Shown: one piece after another, positions 33,320 through 41,961 of the stretch
How the letters are laid out: every line of letters begins with the position of its first letter
Numbering within the stretch: position 1 is the first letter of the stretch
Source of the DNA: Cyclobacteriaceae bacterium
Lineage (GTDB): Bacteria; Bacteroidota; Bacteroidia; Cytophagales; Cyclobacteriaceae
Direction of reading: 5' to 3'
DNA: 64,000 nucleotides
Assembly: GCA_028281285.1 (NCBI GenBank)
Contig: JANQKF010000020.1
Location: 1-64,000, forward strand
Program-made: the position numbers and the translations under genes
The notes under the pieces: generated by a model
Told to the model about the DNA's origin: nothing
The model's input: only the letters and a program-made list of their open reading frames with translations
Database searches by the model: none

Positions 33320-33919
33320 TCACGTGGTCAAATTTCGACTTCTAATCTGGACTATCGCAATGGCAATAATTGACATTGCCACTATAGACCAAGCCATTTC
33401 TTTGCTAACATATGAAAGCGGAATAGAGACCAAAATAAGCAAACAAGCCAATAGCCACTTTCTATCTGCAGAAGGATTGTTTCGACTTAACCGAATTTTT
33501 CGAACTTCAGCTGTTTTGTCTGTTAAGATGAACTTCAACTTAGGGTAATCGTAAGCGAGTAGCCATGCGTTTAACATGACCAAAACTAAGTTTACGTAGG
33601 GAGTACCTGTCCAACCCATGGATAGAGTGACCATGAAAATATTCAGAATGATTGGGAAACAAAGAATGGCTCCAAGGGTTGCAAATCTTTGTGTGAATAA
33701 TAATAGCCCTGCAATAATCTGAGAACCAGCTATAAAACGGGCATACATTCCCAGCCCATATTCAGTGAGTCGCTCTTCCAACCAGACGGGTCCGATGATC
33801 CCGGGAAAGGCATGATCTGCATAGAGCTTGCTCATTCCCGCGGTGAAAAAGATTAGTCCAAGAAAGACCCTGATTAGTACGATGACTGTAGGATGTGGGA
33901 TCCATAGAATTCGTTTCAT
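33320..33919 (-). CDS. DoxX-like membrane protein
   Basis: 199 residues from the ATG at 33917-33919; the longer frame only adds sequence overlapping the ABC permease. Four main hydrophobic helices are visible, the first with VLIRVFLGLIFFTAGMSKLY, a DoxX/MauE-type signature, then RFIAGSQIIAGLLLF and a C-terminal pair (LACLLILVSIPLSYV, SIVAMSIIAIAIVQI). Function is unknown; DoxX proteins are linked to redox or membrane stress. It overlaps the ABC-2 permease gene by 4 bases and is third in that operon. Confidence 0.72.
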   Translation of the reverse strand: MKRILWIPHPTVIVLIRVFLGLIFFTAGMSKLYADHAFPGIIGPVWLEERLTEYGLGMYARFIAGSQIIAGLLLFTQRFATLGAILCFPIILNIFMVTLSMGWTGTPYVNLVLVMLNAWLLAYDYPKLKFILTDKTAEVRKIRLSRNNPSADRKWLLACLLILVSIPLSYVSKEMAWSIVAMSIIAIAIVQIRSRNLTT

Positions 33920-34692
33920 ACGATCCTTTTCCTGGTCTGTTCGATGCCTGCACCGATGAAAAATACAGCTGCCACGATCAGACTGTAATATACATGCTCC
34001 ATTGATGCCCAAACACTATTATTCTCCGGGCTCAGTCCTTGAGTAGTCAGTACATGATAACTATAGGGATGATATTTAGCGTATTTCCATCCTTGCATCA
34101 CGATCAATGATGAAATGACTCCTGCAATGCCAACACCAAGGGACAAAATCATGTTTTTCCACCGTTGACTAATCCAGAATTGAATGGCTGCCATAGCCAG
34201 TGTGCACAAAAATATCTTTAGGTATAAGGAGTAGACCAAGGTGTAATCGTACCCGACCTCAAAGCCCAGTCCCGGTTTCACAAACCGCATCGAGATGCCG
34301 ACCAAAATGGTGAATGTGGTGAACAACATTAAGGTGATGAACAACATCATAACAAATGTGGTCACCTTCGAGAAATAGACCGAAAAACGGGAAAGTGGTT
34401 GAGCATAGATCAACTTCCATGTATTGGCGTTGTATTCCAGGCTATTTACCAGCAAGGCAATCATGATGATGAAGAAGGGAAAAAGGAAGTTCGCTGGGCC
34501 CATACTCAACTGCATAAGCATATCCCAGGCATTTCCATCTTTGATAATATCTCCACCTCTTCTCCACAGAATAAGGAAGTTGATGGCAGGAATAAATGCC
34601 GGAGCAATAATCAGCAGCCAGAAGGTTAATGTCTTTTTATACTTATAAACTTCTGCTGAAAGTCCACGGGTGATTTGTATTGCTAAATTCAT
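33916..34692 (-). CDS. ABC-2 type transporter permease
   Basis: 258 residues with six predicted membrane helices (LTFWLLIIAPAFIPAINFLI near the N-terminus, FLFPFFIIMIALLVNSLEY, TFVMMLFITLMLFTTFTILV and more). The WKLIYAQPLSRFSVYFSKV loop is the usual coupling region of lantibiotic-immunity-type ABC-2 permeases. It overlaps both neighbours by 4 bases, so the ATPase, permease and DoxX-like protein are made together. The substrate is unknown; export or bacitracin/peptide resistance is typical for such pairs with LytTR systems. Confidence 0.85.
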   Translation of the reverse strand: MNLAIQITRGLSAEVYKYKKTLTFWLLIIAPAFIPAINFLILWRRGGDIIKDGNAWDMLMQLSMGPANFLFPFFIIMIALLVNSLEYNANTWKLIYAQPLSRFSVYFSKVTTFVMMLFITLMLFTTFTILVGISMRFVKPGLGFEVGYDYTLVYSLYLKIFLCTLAMAAIQFWISQRWKNMILSLGVGIAGVISSLIVMQGWKYAKYHPYSYHVLTTQGLSPENNSVWASMEHVYYSLIVAAVFFIGAGIEQTRKRIV

Positions 34693-35606
34693 TGGTCTAG
34701 TCGGTTTGTGAGGTTCAAGAATACAGACTCCAGGTTCTCAGAGGATGTCTTTAACTGGTAGATATCCAGGCCCTCAGCCACCAGTGCTTTGTTGATTCTG
34801 GCGATATCTTCACGGCCGGTAATGGGAAGTTCTACGTAATGCGCATTTGAATCTGAAATAGTGAAATTCATTCCCTGAATGATTGGCAAAGCTTTGTGTG
34901 CATCATTCAATTCAATTCTTAGCTCTTGAATATCACTTCCCGATTTTAGGCCTTCGAGTTTTCCTTCATATAGAATTTTACCTTGATCGATAATGGCCAC
35001 ATCGGTGGCCACTTTTTCGATTTCAGAGAGAATATGGCTTGAAAGAAAAATAGTCTTGTCATGATCCTTGTTGAGAGATTTGATAAGTTCTCTCATTTCA
35101 ATAATTCCACTCGGATCGAGACCGTTCGTAGGCTCATCTAAAATCAGTAAATCCGGATCGGTGAGTAGGGCAGACGCCAGTCCTAATCGTTGACACATGC
35201 CTAAAGAATAGTTTTTGACCTTTTTATCTGCATTATCTCTTAACCTGACGATTTCCAATACATCATCAATCCTTCGTTTTCCAACTCCGGTCATCCTCCT
35301 AACAACTTCCAGGTTTTGTCGACCTGTCAAATGCTTATAGATCGAGGGGTTTTCGATCAGTGCACCCACTCTTCCGAGAATATCATCACGATGGGTTTTT
35401 AGTGAATTTCCGAAGATTTTGACCTCTCCGCTGGAAGCCCTGAACAAATCCAAAAGGATTCTGATTGTCGTGGTCTTACCAGCTCCATTTGGACCGAGAA
35501 AACCATAAATACTTCCCGGAGGGACATTGATGTTAACCTGATCGAGTGCTTTAAAGTCTTTAAAGAAAAAGTCGAGGTTGTTTGCTTGTATTATCGGTTG
35601 TGACAT
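34689..35606 (-). CDS. ABC transporter ATP-binding protein
   Basis: 305 residues. Walker A is GPNGAGKTTTIR (about 39-50), the Q-loop follows at LIENPSIYKHLTG, the signature is YSLGMCQRLGLA (a common variant of LSGGQ in this subfamily), Walker B LLILDEPTNGLDP and the switch His in FLSSHILSE. The C-terminal 80 residues are the accessory domain of drug- or peptide-exporter ATPases. It is the first gene of the ABC-2 operon and divergent from the LytS/LytTR pair, with direct repeats in the shared upstream region. Confidence 0.92.
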   Translation of the reverse strand: MSQPIIQANNLDFFFKDFKALDQVNINVPPGSIYGFLGPNGAGKTTTIRILLDLFRASSGEVKIFGNSLKTHRDDILGRVGALIENPSIYKHLTGRQNLEVVRRMTGVGKRRIDDVLEIVRLRDNADKKVKNYSLGMCQRLGLASALLTDPDLLILDEPTNGLDPSGIIEMRELIKSLNKDHDKTIFLSSHILSEIEKVATDVAIIDQGKILYEGKLEGLKSGSDIQELRIELNDAHKALPIIQGMNFTISDSNAHYVELPITGREDIARINKALVAEGLDIYQLKTSSENLESVFLNLTNRLDQ

Positions 35607-35667
35607 GTTGGTCGATTTGAAGAAAGAACGGAAGATATCTGCAGTTTGTGAACAAGAAAAAAATTGA

Positions 35668-35718
35668 ATCTACCAACCGGGTTTGTTTATCTACCAAGGC
35701 CTGTTCCTTCTCTATCAA
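35668..35718. promoter_or_regulatory. Three 21-bp-spaced direct repeats, probable LytTR binding sites
   Basis: ATCTACCAA at 35668-35676, ATCTACCAA at 35689-35697 and CTCTATCAA at 35710-35718 recur with a start-to-start distance of exactly 21 bases, about two helical turns. LytTR regulators such as AgrA bind pairs of 9-bp direct repeats separated by 12 bases, the same geometry. The sites lie 62-112 bases upstream of the exporter start and 70-120 upstream of the kinase start. Confidence 0.62.
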
Positions 35719-35787
35719 CCCGAGGCCCAATGATTCTTGGAATAATTACTGAACCAATAATGCCGATTAAACCGCTATTTTTAGCCA

Positions 35788-36858
35788 ATGACAAAGGAAA
35801 AAGGGTGGGCCATAGAGAATCGTGAACGACTGATCGAGGTATTGGTTCATGTGTTGGCCTGGGGCTTGTATACTGCATTCTGGTTCCTCAACAATGCCTT
35901 TATGCAGCTTAGTCCATGGCACCGATTCTTTTACCTGATGGACATCCTGATCTTCGACTTGTCTATATTTTACTACCTCTATCTGATTGCCATTCCACAG
36001 CTTTTAAGGAATCGAAAAACGTGGATGTTTGTGATTATGGTGATCGCCATTTTGGGTCTTTACCCATTCTTCAAGCATATGGCTGACTCGATAATAGGGA
36101 GCTACTTTCCTGATGAGAGTACGGTGATGTCGAGAATTGCTTCAGCGGGTTTTTGGCAGGCCTATCTGATTCGGGTTTTGTCTTGCTTATTTGTGGTGAT
36201 TATGGCGGCCCTGGGCCGCTTTACCTTCGATTGGTTCAGAAATATGAGGATCAGGGCCGAATTGGAAAACCAAAATCTCACGAGTGAGCTGGCTTTTCTG
36301 AAGTCGCAGATAAACCCTCATTTCTTGTTCAATACCTTAAACAATATTCATACACTGGCCTACAAGAAATCAGACATGGCTCCCGATTCCATTATGAAGC
36401 TTTCCGATCTGATGCGTTATATGATTTACGAGTCAAATGCTGATTTGGTACCGTTGGAGAAGGAGTTGGTTCATTTAAGGAGCTTCATTGACTTGCAATC
36501 ATTGAGGTTCAGAGAAAGGGACATCGTCAATTTCCAAACTGCGGGTGACCATTCAAATCACATGATTGCTCCTTTGTTGCTGTTGCCGTTTGCTGAAAAT
36601 GCCTTTAAGCACGGTGCCGATCTGAATTCGAGGGAAGCGATATCAATCACCCTAAATTCATTAAATGATTCTGTTGAATTTCAAATCACAAATAGAACTA
36701 ATACTTCAAAAAAGGTCCAGAAAGACGGGGTTGGAGGTATAGGCCTTGAAAATATTAAGCGAAGACTGGAGCTGATATATCCCGACAGGTATACATTAGC
36801 GATCAATGAGTCGTCAACCCAATATAGGGTGAAACTCACAATTCGAACAAATGGATAA
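35788..36858 (+). CDS. LytS/YehU-type sensor histidine kinase
   Basis: 356 residues. Four hydrophobic helices occupy about 15-150 (LVHVLAWGLYTAFWFLNNAF, FVIMVIAILGLYPFF, VLSCLFVVIMAALGRF). A coiled linker leads to the His_kinase domain, with phospho-acceptor His178 in QINPHFLFNTLNNIH, and an ATP-binding region with LLLLPFAENAFKHG and GGIGLENIKRRLEL. It should sense a membrane or envelope signal and phosphorylate the LytTR regulator, whose gene overlaps by 8 bases. TATTTTTA at 35776-35783 resembles a -7 box only 4 bases before the ATG. Confidence 0.9.
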   Translation: MTKEKGWAIENRERLIEVLVHVLAWGLYTAFWFLNNAFMQLSPWHRFFYLMDILIFDLSIFYYLYLIAIPQLLRNRKTWMFVIMVIAILGLYPFFKHMADSIIGSYFPDESTVMSRIASAGFWQAYLIRVLSCLFVVIMAALGRFTFDWFRNMRIRAELENQNLTSELAFLKSQINPHFLFNTLNNIHTLAYKKSDMAPDSIMKLSDLMRYMIYESNADLVPLEKELVHLRSFIDLQSLRFRERDIVNFQTAGDHSNHMIAPLLLLPFAENAFKHGADLNSREAISITLNSLNDSVEFQITNRTNTSKKVQKDGVGGIGLENIKRRLELIYPDRYTLAINESSTQYRVKLTIRTNG

Positions 36859-37540
36859 GATCAGACATATCATTGTAGACGATGAGCCTTTAGCCATCGA
36901 AATACTAGAGGAATACTCTTCTAAGATTGATGACTTGGAACATTTGGCTTCGTTCGATTCAGGGATTGATGCCCTCAATTTTATCAAGCAAAATAGTATA
37001 GACCTGGTCTTTCTTGATATCCAGATGCCTGATCTGACTGGCCTTCAAATGGCAGAATTAATCCAGAGAAAGACGAAGGTGATTTTCACCACCGCGTATG
37101 CTGAATATGCAGTTGACGGCTTCGAATTGCAGGCAAGTGATTATCTGTTGAAACCCATTTCCTTTGAGCGTTTCTATAAAGCGGTAGAGCGAATTCAACA
37201 AACCAATGAAGTGGAAGAGGCCGACTATGTCTTTGTCAAATCTGAATATAAAATTCAAAAGGTGAGGTTCGATGATATCTTGTTTATAGAGGGGATGAAG
37301 GACTATTTGAGAATTGTTACGAGGGAGGCCAAGATCATGACTCTCCAGAGTTTTTCGAAGATGGAAAAGGCCTTACCCGCCACACGGTTTATGAGAGTAC
37401 ATAAGTCTTATATGATATCGTTTGATAAGATTGATGGTGTAGAGAAAAATCAGGTGAGAATTGGAAACAAATTGATTCCGATTGGAGAGGCTTACAAAGG
37501 GCGATTCTTGGACCAAATCAAAAAACACGAGATTAAATGA
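36851..37540 (+). CDS. LytTR-family response regulator
   Basis: 229 residues. The receiver domain (about 1-120) has the acidic pair in IVDDEPLA, the phosphorylation site Asp56 in LVFLDIQMPDLTG, Thr in IFTTAY and Lys in DYLLKPISF. The C-terminal LytTR domain (about 130-228) has FIEGMKDYLRIVT, the FMRVHKSYMI strand and IPIGEAYKGRF. LytTR domains bind direct repeats, and three such repeats lie in the divergent region beside the ABC exporter. Paired with the LytS-type kinase, it likely controls that exporter. Confidence 0.92.
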   Translation: MDKIRHIIVDDEPLAIEILEEYSSKIDDLEHLASFDSGIDALNFIKQNSIDLVFLDIQMPDLTGLQMAELIQRKTKVIFTTAYAEYAVDGFELQASDYLLKPISFERFYKAVERIQQTNEVEEADYVFVKSEYKIQKVRFDDILFIEGMKDYLRIVTREAKIMTLQSFSKMEKALPATRFMRVHKSYMISFDKIDGVEKNQVRIGNKLIPIGEAYKGRFLDQIKKHEIK

Positions 37541-37570
37541 CAGAAATTCTCCCTCTCGGCCAACCTTTTT

Positions 37571-37588
37571 GTTGACAGTACGGTTAAC
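37571..37588. promoter_or_regulatory. Candidate TetR operator
   Basis: GTTGACAGTACGGTTAAC is an imperfect 18-bp palindrome with a GTAC centre; 14 of its 18 bases are symmetric. It ends 5 bases before the tetR-like ATG, as expected for autorepression. CTTTTTG immediately upstream could be part of the promoter. Confidence 0.5.
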
Positions 37589-37593
37589 GGGGT

Positions 37594-38262
37594 ATGGGAA
37601 CAGCTACAGTGGAAAAGACCGCAAAAAAATCCGGTGGTCAGAAAGAAAAAATCAAGAAGGCGTACATCGAATACGTATTAGAAAATGGGAGCCGTCCAGC
37701 TTCAATTTTCAAATTTGTAAAAGACTTGAAAATCAAGGAAGAAGTCTTCTACGATCATTTCAATTCATTTGAGAATCTGGAAAAAGCCATCTGGCTGGGA
37801 ATGCTTGAGGAGACATTGGATATGATTACTGCCGAAGAAGTTTATTCCGACTATTCAGCAAGAGAAAAACTCCTGGCCTTCTACTATTCTTTTGTTGAGG
37901 TATTGAAGAAAAACCGAAGTTTCATCCTTCAAACCGATGAAAGGTCGAAATTTCCTGGGATGACTCCATATTATCTAGAGTCACTTAGAAAGCGATTTAA
38001 GGAGTTTGTTCAGGAGATTTTAGTCGATGCCAAAGAATCAAAAGAAGTGGTTGATAGAAAATACATAAGCGACAAATATGACGAAGGCATCTGGATTCAA
38101 TTTTTGTTTGTAGTGCACTTCTGGATACGAGACGATAGTCCTGCTTTTGAGAAGACGGATGCAGCTATTGAGAAAGCGGTTAACCTTTCATTTGATTTGA
38201 TGGGGCAGGGACCTTTGGAGGCCATGATCGACTTTGGCAAGTTCTTATTTCAGAATAGATAG
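37594..38262 (+). CDS. TetR/AcrR-family regulator
   Basis: 222 residues. The N-terminal 65 residues form the TetR HTH region (IKKAYIEYVLENGSRPASIF, then VKDLKIKEEVFYDHFNSFEN in the position of the recognition helix); the rest is the helical ligand-binding part. The N-terminal 15 residues are Lys/Gly-rich and probably disordered. In Bacteroidetes this regulator type is often next to an ABC1/AarF kinase gene, as here (24 bases downstream). A palindrome directly before the start codon is the likely operator. Confidence 0.83.
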   Translation: MGTATVEKTAKKSGGQKEKIKKAYIEYVLENGSRPASIFKFVKDLKIKEEVFYDHFNSFENLEKAIWLGMLEETLDMITAEEVYSDYSAREKLLAFYYSFVEVLKKNRSFILQTDERSKFPGMTPYYLESLRKRFKEFVQEILVDAKESKEVVDRKYISDKYDEGIWIQFLFVVHFWIRDDSPAFEKTDAAIEKAVNLSFDLMGQGPLEAMIDFGKFLFQNR

Positions 38263-38286
38263 ATCATAGTAAAGAGTAGAAGAATA

Positions 38287-39600
38287 GTGAAGGAGCAATC
38301 GAAAATACCAACCAGTAAGGTTCAGAGAGCCGCCAAATTTGTCAAGACTGGAGCAAAGGTGGGCAGCAATTATGTAAAGCACTACGCCAAGAAGGTGGCC
38401 AATCCAAATCTCAGCAAGGATGAACTCCATGAGGATAATGCAAGGGATATTTATAATTCACTAAGCGAATTGAAGGGGAGCGCGTTAAAGGTAGCGCAAA
38501 TGATGAGCATGGATAAAAATCTGCTCCCAGCTGCCTACCAGGACAAGTTTTCAATGGCTCAGTACAATGCTCCACCATTATCTTATCCACTCGTTTCCAA
38601 AACGTTCAGGCAATCTTTTGGGAAGTCTCCTTCCGATATTTTCGAATCCTTTACCAAAGAAGCGGTCAATGCAGCTTCAATAGGTCAGGTGCATAAGGCT
38701 ATAAAGGGAGGTAAAAGTTTTGCGGTGAAAGTGCAATACCCAGGAGTGGCTTCTAGTGTGAGATCGGATTTGAAACTGGTACGTCCCTTTGCGGTGCGCT
38801 TGATGAATCTGAATGAAAAGGACCTGGATCATTACATGGGTGAGGTAGAAGAGAAACTACTGGAGGAAACTGACTATCAGCTTGAAGTTGCACGATCCAT
38901 TGAGATTTCTGAGGCATGTGCTCATATCCCCAATTTGAGATTTCCAAAATATTATCCTGAACTCTCCGCAGACCGGATTATCACAATGGATTGGGTAGAT
39001 GGAAAAGTGTTGAAGGAGTTTGTGAAGATCAATCCGAGCCAGGAAATTCGCGACCAAATCGGACAAGCATTATGGGATTTTTATGATTACCAGATTCATA
39101 CGCTAAAGCAGGTTCACGCGGATCCACATCCAGGCAATTTCATTATTAATGAACAAGGTGATTTAGGGGTAATTGACTTCGGCTGTGTCAAGGTTATCCC
39201 AGATCAATTTTACGAACCTTATTTCAGCTTGATTCGAAAGGACATGTTGTTCAACCCTGAAAGTTTGGTAAAAAGGTTTATGGAACTTCAGTTCATTTAT
39301 CCTGATGACACAGAGGAAGACAAGAACTATTTTACGGGTGTTATCACAGACATGATGGATCTCCTGGGCCGTCCGTTTCATCAGGACGAGTTTGATTTTG
39401 GTGATGATGACTATTTCAAACAAATCGCGGATATGGGTGATACCATTTCTAAATCCAAGAAATTTCGTGAATCACAAAAGGCGAGGGGAGCAAAAGACGG
39501 TTTGTATATTAATCGTACCTACTTCGGACTGTATAGCATTCTGAATGAGTTACAGTCCAAGGTGAAGACGACAAAGCCTGAATGGGCGATGGCAGTTTAA
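38287..39600 (+). CDS. ABC1/AarF (UbiB-family) protein kinase-like protein
   Basis: 437 residues, GTG start. Typical ABC1 signatures are LKGSALKVAQMMSMD (the KxGQ-like motif, here KVAQ), AASIGQVHKA, the nucleotide Lys in FAVKVQYPG, VDGKVLKEF, the catalytic HADPHPGNF and the metal-binding VIDFGCVK. In bacteria these ATPases support quinone synthesis or lipid handling. The MenD/MenE genes in this window show the organism makes menaquinone, which fits a UbiB-like role, but function is unproven. It is transcribed with the TetR gene and its stop overlaps the convergent small membrane-protein gene by 4 bases. Confidence 0.87.
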   Translation: MKEQSKIPTSKVQRAAKFVKTGAKVGSNYVKHYAKKVANPNLSKDELHEDNARDIYNSLSELKGSALKVAQMMSMDKNLLPAAYQDKFSMAQYNAPPLSYPLVSKTFRQSFGKSPSDIFESFTKEAVNAASIGQVHKAIKGGKSFAVKVQYPGVASSVRSDLKLVRPFAVRLMNLNEKDLDHYMGEVEEKLLEETDYQLEVARSIEISEACAHIPNLRFPKYYPELSADRIITMDWVDGKVLKEFVKINPSQEIRDQIGQALWDFYDYQIHTLKQVHADPHPGNFIINEQGDLGVIDFGCVKVIPDQFYEPYFSLIRKDMLFNPESLVKRFMELQFIYPDDTEEDKNYFTGVITDMMDLLGRPFHQDEFDFGDDDYFKQIADMGDTISKSKKFRESQKARGAKDGLYINRTYFGLYSILNELQSKVKTTKPEWAMAV

Positions 39601-39881
39601 TCTTTGACTGGTTTATCTTGGTTTCCGGACATCACCTGATTTTTGATCAGTTCCTTGTTTAGCTTGTGATACTTCACAAAACTCATGAGCATTAGAAATG
39701 ATAGGATAAGGTAGAGCAGACCAAAAGACCATCCGACCATTTTTATTCCAAGAAAATCCTGGTATTCCATTGGTGCTAGAAAGCCATCGGTGGCCTGAGT
39801 CAAAAAACCGAAAGTTGCTACCAGGTAAATCCACCGGTAACGGATCATAGCATGTTCCGATCTGGATATTTTCTTAGCCAT
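39597..39881 (-). CDS. Small membrane protein
   Basis: 94 residues with two or three hydrophobic helices (IYLVATFGFLTQATDGFL, WSFGLLYLILSFLMLMSF) and a Lys-rich tail. It resembles no family I can name. The start overlaps the DUF1801 gene by 8 bases on the same strand, so the two are probably co-expressed. The 3' end overlaps the convergent ABC1-kinase gene by 4 bases. Confidence 0.58.
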   Translation of the reverse strand: MAKKISRSEHAMIRYRWIYLVATFGFLTQATDGFLAPMEYQDFLGIKMVGWSFGLLYLILSFLMLMSFVKYHKLNKELIKNQVMSGNQDKPVKD

Positions 39882-40296
39882 ACTTGTTGGTCATATATGA
39901 AAAAGATTCGGTGATCAAGTCCTTTAGAACGTCATTATCAACGTCCTCCAGTTTCTTTACATAGAGACAGGACTTTCCGATTTTGTATTTCCCCAAACGC
40001 TCCATCAACTCCTCATATCGGCCAAAACCAGGCATAATATAAAGTGTAATATTTTGTGCTCTGGGAGAGAAGCCCACTTTCATGAAATCACCTTCGCGGC
40101 CACTTGCATATTTATAATGATAAGTGCCAAAACCAACGATGGAGGTACCCCACATTTTAGCAGGTTCACTAGTGATTTCTTCCATCCACTTTTTTATTTG
40201 CAAACAATCATTGCGCTTGTTTTCGTCTGCGACACTATTGAGAAAATCATTGACATTACCATCGTTTTCGATTGTCTTATTTTGCGCTTTGGCCAT
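39874..40296 (-). CDS. DUF1801-domain protein
   Basis: 140 residues without signal peptide. FLNSVADENKRNDCLQIKKW, EPAKMWGTSIVGFGTYHYKY and KIGKSCLYVKKLEDVD match the DUF1801 (YdhG-like) fold, related to YjbR/CyaY-type domains. Members are small cytoplasmic proteins of uncertain function. It lies 20 bases after the diacylglycerol kinase-like gene and overlaps the small membrane-protein gene. Confidence 0.82.
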   Translation of the reverse strand: MAKAQNKTIENDGNVNDFLNSVADENKRNDCLQIKKWMEEITSEPAKMWGTSIVGFGTYHYKYASGREGDFMKVGFSPRAQNITLYIMPGFGRYEELMERLGKYKIGKSCLYVKKLEDVDNDVLKDLITESFSYMTNKYG

Positions 40297-40316
40297 GGTG
40301 TTTTGTTTGATTGAAT

Positions 40317-40682
40317 TTAGAAAAACTTAGGAATAAATATGATCAGGCCAATTATTACGGCCGCTATGGCTGCAATTAAGACTGCTCCAGCACTAATATC
40401 CTTGATCAACCCTGCTTTTTTATCAAAATCGGGTTGTTTCAAATCTACTAGTTTCTCTATGGCACTATTGAAGGTTTCCGCTATAAAGACCATTGCAATG
40501 GCTAAAATAATCCATAACCATTCACCTTGGGACAAATCCATCAAGGCACCGGTAGCCACCACTACTATTGCCGCGAATAAGTGTATTTGGAAATTGTGTT
40601 CGTTTCTAATCACATGAAATATTCCTTTCAATGCAGGGCCGAAGCTTTTGATACGGGCTCTTATTGAGAATTTAGCAGACAT
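40317..40682 (-). CDS. dgkA: Diacylglycerol/undecaprenol kinase family protein
   Basis: 121 residues from the ATG at 40680-40682; the longer frame adds 16 residues without family character. The family motif is MVFIAETFNSAIEKLVDL (E-x-x-N-[TS]-A-I-E), preceded by GIFHVIRNEHNFQIHLFAA. Three membrane helices are predicted. The enzyme phosphorylates a membrane lipid alcohol, in this branch probably undecaprenol or diacylglycerol, to recycle envelope lipids. It is divergent from the TPR lipoprotein gene. Confidence 0.87.
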   Translation of the reverse strand: MSAKFSIRARIKSFGPALKGIFHVIRNEHNFQIHLFAAIVVVATGALMDLSQGEWLWIILAIAMVFIAETFNSAIEKLVDLKQPDFDKKAGLIKDISAGAVLIAAIAAVIIGLIIFIPKFF

Positions 40683-40771
40683 TGAATTGAAATTAACAAT
40701 TCTTAAGGAGCATATAATTGCATCAGCCATTTCGATAGATATCTTTGTCTTCCGAATTGTATTGGATCGTT

Positions 40772-41791
40772 ATGAAGAGAGCATTAGTCGGATTGTTGGT
40801 AATTGGTTTAATCGCCTGCGAGAGTGCTGCAGATAAAGCAGATCGCTTTTTTCTTAAAGGAAATGTAGCCTTGAATGAGGGTAGGCTTGAAGAGGCGGTA
40901 AGAATGTATAATGAGGCTATCGACAAGAACCCAAGTTTGAAAGAGGCTTACAACAATAAGGGAGTAGCCTTGTACAGAGATGGAAAACTCGAGGAGGCCA
41001 TTGACACCTATACCGACTTACTTTTTAATGTCGATGCCTACTATATGGAGGCTCGCAGAAATCGACTTGATGCTTACCTCGATAATAGGGACATGAAAAA
41101 TGTCGCCAAAGAACTGAAATTCTTTCAGGATGCTTATCCGGATTCGAGCTGGGTCTATATGCTTCGGGGAATTGCCATGATCAAAACCAAAAGCTATGGA
41201 ATGGCACGCTTGAATTTTGCCAGGGCCCTGGAGATGGAACCAGACAATGCCGAGAACCTTGTCAATATTGCAAATACTTATTATTACCTGAAACGGCATG
41301 ATGATGCCACAGTCTACTTAGATAGTGCACTGAAGGTCAATCCCGATCTGGCCAGTATTTACAATACTAAATCCATGATTGCTTCCAGTGTGGGCAACTA
41401 CGAGAGAGCACTTGAACATTCAAATAAGGCAATAAGTCTCGATCCTACGAACCCTTATTTCTACAATAACAGGGGTTTTGCGCAATTGAAACTTGGTGCT
41501 CTCGATGAAGCGGAGCGAGATATTGACATTGCTATTCGTGGAGATATCTACAATGGATGGGCCTACAAGAATAAAGGGATCTTCTATAACCTTAAGGGGG
41601 ATTACGAATCGGCACTTCGCAATTTCCAGCTTGCTGTCAAGTACGATTCTGCAGTGGAACAACTTCATTCTTATTATGGTGATGCACTTTATGAATTAGG
41701 AAGGACTGATGAAGCTTGCAAGCAATGGAAAATCTCTTTTGACCTCTTTGAGAATGAAGGAAGAGAAAGCCTCGAGAAGTTCTGCAAATGA
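40772..41791 (+). CDS. TPR-repeat lipoprotein
   Basis: 339 residues from ATG 40772, which gives a lipobox LIAC with Cys16; the 40745 start would bury it. About eight TPR units follow, for example GRLEEAVRMYNEAIDKNPSL, NKGVALYRDGKLEEAIDTYT, NRGFAQLKLGALDEAERDID and NKGIFYNLKGDYESALRNFQ. It is probably anchored in the outer or inner membrane as a protein-interaction scaffold. A single gene; no partner is evident. Confidence 0.82.
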   Translation: MKRALVGLLVIGLIACESAADKADRFFLKGNVALNEGRLEEAVRMYNEAIDKNPSLKEAYNNKGVALYRDGKLEEAIDTYTDLLFNVDAYYMEARRNRLDAYLDNRDMKNVAKELKFFQDAYPDSSWVYMLRGIAMIKTKSYGMARLNFARALEMEPDNAENLVNIANTYYYLKRHDDATVYLDSALKVNPDLASIYNTKSMIASSVGNYERALEHSNKAISLDPTNPYFYNNRGFAQLKLGALDEAERDIDIAIRGDIYNGWAYKNKGIFYNLKGDYESALRNFQLAVKYDSAVEQLHSYYGDALYELGRTDEACKQWKISFDLFENEGRESLEKFCK

Positions 41792-41925
41792 TTATCTATC
41801 GATTTTACAGATTAAGATCACTTCCAAGGTCGCTGGAGTCTTAAAAATTCATTTCTGTAATTTGCTTAAAATCAGTAGTTTGTACTAAATAATTAGTGCG
41901 ACAGATTTTTTTTTGGCTTCTTGTT

Positions 41926-41952
41926 AACCAAGCTCCGTTACAAGCCGTCTAA
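41926..41952 (+). promoter_or_regulatory. Candidate ECF-sigma autoregulatory promoter
   Basis: AAC (41926-41928, within GTTAACC) and CGTCTAA (41946-41952) are 17 bases apart. AAC plus CGTC with 16-17 bp spacing is the usual layout of ECF promoters, and the next gene (ATG 41962) is itself an ECF sigma factor, so autoactivation is plausible. Confidence 0.45.
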
Positions 41953-41961
41953 CAATTGATT

